Shown here: piece after piece, positions 61,062-64,000 of the stretch | Position numbering within the stretch: the first letter of the stretch is position 1 | Layout of the letters: each line of letters begins with the position of its first letter | NCBI GenBank assembly: GCA_003254905.1 | Contig: QANU01068867.1 | Coordinates: 113,172-177,171 of the forward strand | Direction of reading: 5' to 3' | DNA length: 64,000 nucleotides | Origin: Nissolia schottii | Taxonomy: Eukaryota > Streptophyta > Magnoliopsida > Fabales > Fabaceae | Made by a program: the position numbers and the translations under genes | Notes under the pieces: generated by a model | What the model was told of the DNA's origin: nothing | Database searches by the model: none | What the model saw: the letters and a program-made list of their open reading frames with translations, nothing else

Positions 61062-64000
61062 ATGGGTCGTTCTCGAGGGAATTTTCATCACGCGGACGAG
61101 GACCCAAACCAAAGGTTTGATATTTCCTTATTGCACTTTCGCTGTTTGCTTATAATGCAGAATAATTTTGCTCGTTCTGTTGAAATGCGCGGATGGTAAT
61201 TACAATTGAAATTTAGCTGCTGAGTTTGTTCCCGCGAATGACTATTATGTCACTTGTAAATAGGTAGTTCAGAGTTAGTTAATCAGTTTTCTATCTGTTA
61301 TGATAAGTTCCTCCAGCTGATACTTGTATCTTCTTCACTCACACATGAATAGACAATCATCACAAGTCACAACTACTCATTTTTCTCTCTCAGTTGTAGT
61401 ACTGTGGAACCGCTGACCAAAGATGGAGGAGTAAAATGCTATACTGAATTTGCTCTATTATTCTCATCTCAGCGTACATGTTTTCTTCTGCTTATTGTTC
61501 TTGCTTGTGCAGGTCAAGGAGAAAAAAGAATGCTGCCAGTGGTGACAATTCAGAGTCTGGAGCAGCTGGTTAGTTTTCCACCATCATGTGCTATTTGAAT
61601 AAAGGTCATTTGTACAATGCATTTTAGAAATTATAGTGTATTAATACACTATAATATCTCCATTCCATCATTGAATATAGTGAAATGTTTCTCAAGTTAA
61701 AGATACTAAACTCTACCCTTTTCGCAAAAAAAAAGAAAAACGAAAAGAATGCCGTGCAATTGATAGCTATTTAGAGCTTTGGCTGTCTATTTCTTGATTG
61801 CTTATTCATTGATGTCCATATTTTAAATTATTTTACTGGTTCTCATGTCATCCAGGCCAGGGAACAAGTGAAGGGAAGAGGGCTTTATATCACTGCAATT
61901 ATTGTAATAAAGATATTACGGGAAAAATTCGTATCAAGTGTGCCATGTGCCCGGATTTTGACCTGTGTATAGAGTGCTTTTCAGTTGGAGCTGAGGTGAC
62001 ACCCCATAAAAGCAATCACCCTTACAGGGTTATGGTCAGTAACAGCGTTTTTCCAAAAATTTTCTTTCAACATACCTAATTAGTCTCAAAGTTTTTGTTA
62101 GAGAGAAAGGCTGTGTGTTGTCTTCTCTGCGAGTTGATCTGTCTCAGGGCAATTACAGGGTTAATCAGTTAAGTTGAATGGAATTTTATTCCAAAATTGT
62201 TTCGTTATCATATGTGGTACATCTATCTCACATTTGAAAGATTTTTTGTTTAACTGAATCTGTCTCGATGTACTGTTAAGTATATTGCATTACTGGTAGA
62301 TTGGTCAAAGTTGTTGTTATACTTGTACTGGCTTTATTCCTCTAAGATTTTTTATTTTAATACGAATTCCGTTTTGACAGGATAATTTGTCTTTCCCTCT
62401 TATTTGCCCAGACTGGAATGCAGATGATGAAATTCTGCTTCTAGAGGTATTGCCTTCAAATTTATTTAGCAGGAACTATGGTGACTAGTGGTTCAAAATT
62501 ATAAATCACAGTGGTTTCCATTTGGTGTTCCTACAAGAAATCTCTTGTTTGTATCTGATCTTTCTAGCAATAATTTTTTGAATTCTAGGGAATTGAGATG
62601 TATGGCTTGGGAAACTGGGCAGAAGTTGCTGAGCATGTTGGGACAAAGAACAAGGAATCATGCATAGAACACTATAGGAATGTGTACTTGAACTCCCCTT
62701 TCTTTCCTCTTCCGGTATGATAGGCACCGAGTGAAGCTGCAAGCAATGCTTCTTATTATATCTATTATATGTATTCTTATCAAAGTATTTTAAATCCCGA
62801 CGTTTCATATTTACTAGGATATACGTTTCATATTTACTAGGATATGTCTCATGTTGTTGGGAAAAACAGAAAAGAACTTCTTGCCATGGCAAAAGGACAA
62901 GGCGAGGACAAGAAAGGTTTGTCGCAATACTTTATAACATCACATTCATCAGTTTTGTTTTCAGTTTTTTTTTTTACCTACATATTATGATTTATAAATT
63001 AGACATGGTTTATTTATAACTTATTTTGGACGACATGAGCTTGTATCCTTTAACATAATTTCATAGTCTCAAGATCAATGTATATATGTTGTAATTGCTT
63101 ATAATCATGTGTAGCGCTTATTTGTTTTGCATGATTGATAGGTCTTATGTTTGGTGACATTTTTCTGAACCATTGATCACTTGTGTTTGGCACAGGAATT
63201 TCCATGGGGGATATTGGTGTAAAGGAAGAATCTCCCTTTTCTCCTTCTAGAGTCAAGTAAATCTTCATTTTCTATATGCATTATCTCTTGCCATCTTCTA
63301 TTCCATATTCTTTAATGTCTATTCATGGATTCAGAGTTGAAGACTCCCATAAAGTTGGTTCCTCAAACCGTTTGCTTTCCAGTTTAAATACAGGTAAAGT
63401 AAAATAAGTTCATAGCTGCCGTGGATACACCAATATGCTCCTATTTTATCTCCTTTGCATCTCTGTCTTGTTTGTATATTGCAGAGTCAGATTCTGGCCC
63501 CTCTGGTAACGCACATGCTGCTGCAACTGCTAATCAGAAGGTGTCAAATGCATCCCGGGGAAAAGATGGTCCTGGTGTCATTAAAGTAGAAGGTATGCAA
63601 CTTTTTGGAATAATGCCTTCAACTCATTTCTAGATAAGAAAGAGGAGAAGGAAGAAATGTGGCAATTCTTTTATTAGAATACTTAAAATTTGTTGAACTA
63701 GGGTTTAGGGGGAGCAGTTTTTTGCCTGACACTCTTCTCACTAATCACTAATATATCCTTTCTCTAACTGGCATTAGCTTACCTTTCCCCATGCCTATTT
63801 GAGGAAATTCATGACACTATTTATATTCTGTAAAAAAACTCTAGTTCATTGTCACTGGCAGATTCTCAAGTAGACAGGAATTTTGGAGGAAAGAAGCCAA
63901 GTTCCTCGGGAAATGAAGGTCCTTCATTAGTAGAATCCAGTGGTTATAACCCAAAAAGACAGGAATTTGATCCTGAATATGATAATGACGCTGAACAACT
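61062..64000 (+). CDS. ADA2B: ADA2b-type transcriptional adaptor, 5' part (runs off the window)
   Basis: Exons: 61062-61114, 61513-61568, 61856-62034, 62381-62446, 62589-62714, 62841-62916, 63196-63256, 63335-63393, 63485-63592, 63862 to beyond 64000; phases agree across all junctions. About 307 residues are visible; plant ADA2b is near 490-560. The start MGRSRGNFHHADEDPNQR is typical. A ZZ zinc finger (about residues 48-85; CNYCNKDITGKIRIKCAMCP) is followed by a SANT/Myb domain (about 103-148; GLGNWAEVAEHVGTKNKESC). ADA2 partners the histone acetyltransferase GCN5 in SAGA-type complexes in the nucleus; in Arabidopsis ADA2b (PROPORZ1) affects hormone responses, cold response and cell proliferation. 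The C-terminal SWIRM domain would lie outside the window. The acceptor of exon 6 sits in a 23-bp tandem duplication. Confidence 0.92.

Overview
This window is nuclear DNA of a flowering plant. It has AT-rich intergenic sequence, GT-AG spliced genes for plant-specific families (MAP70, FAR1-related, Agenet/BAH, ADA2) and dense nested transposons. Gene sequence style and repeat types suggest a legume, probably of the bean/cowpea/soybean group, but that is an inference from familiarity and I could not search. Five single N bases (8402, 19392, 38397, 49475, 59272) indicate a draft assembly; two of them lie at repeat junctions.

Layout. 1-5.2 kb: a small PADRE/DUF4228-type gene (+) faces tail-to-tail a complete ten-exon MAP70 microtubule-associated protein gene (-). 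5.2-13.1 kb: AT-rich intergenic DNA with microsatellites and one Mutator-like repeat fragment. 13.1-16.6 kb: a small two-pass membrane protein gene and a complete FAR1-RELATED SEQUENCE 11-like gene (three coding exons). 18-35.2 kb: a nest of transposons. Inverted arrays of a short motif (tgcacaaac/gtttgtgca) bracket a dead FAR1/MULE-type transposase and a dead hAT transposase. These two coding regions are split by three solo LTRs with TG...CA ends and 5-bp target duplications, and a shorter hAT derivative follows. 35.8-38.3 kb: a 2.5-kb Mutator-like element with ~480-bp inverted ends and a second inverted-repeat element inside. 38.9-44.9 kb: a complete six-exon BAH + double-Agenet protein gene, with SINE-like insertions in intron 1. 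46.6-48.4 kb: an inverted-repeat element. 48.8-57.3 kb: a Ty1/Copia retrotransposon (LTRs, GAGGT target duplication, PBS, PPT) without a recognisable gag, with broken pol and a solo LTR inside it; it sits next to a decayed plant-mobile-domain gene. 61.1 kb to the end: the 5' part of an ADA2b-type transcriptional adaptor gene, running off the window.

The host genes do not form a pathway. The coding genes concern the cytoskeleton (MAP70) and transcription or chromatin (FRS11-like, Agenet/BAH, ADA2b).

The most unusual signal is in the leader of the Copia element (51.35-52.18 kb). Seven degenerate copies of a stem-loop share the loop core CCAAAG or a close variant, while the stems differ in sequence but stay paired. 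Two further hairpins with a CAAA tetraloop lie among them. This looks like an RNA structure kept through duplication and covariation.
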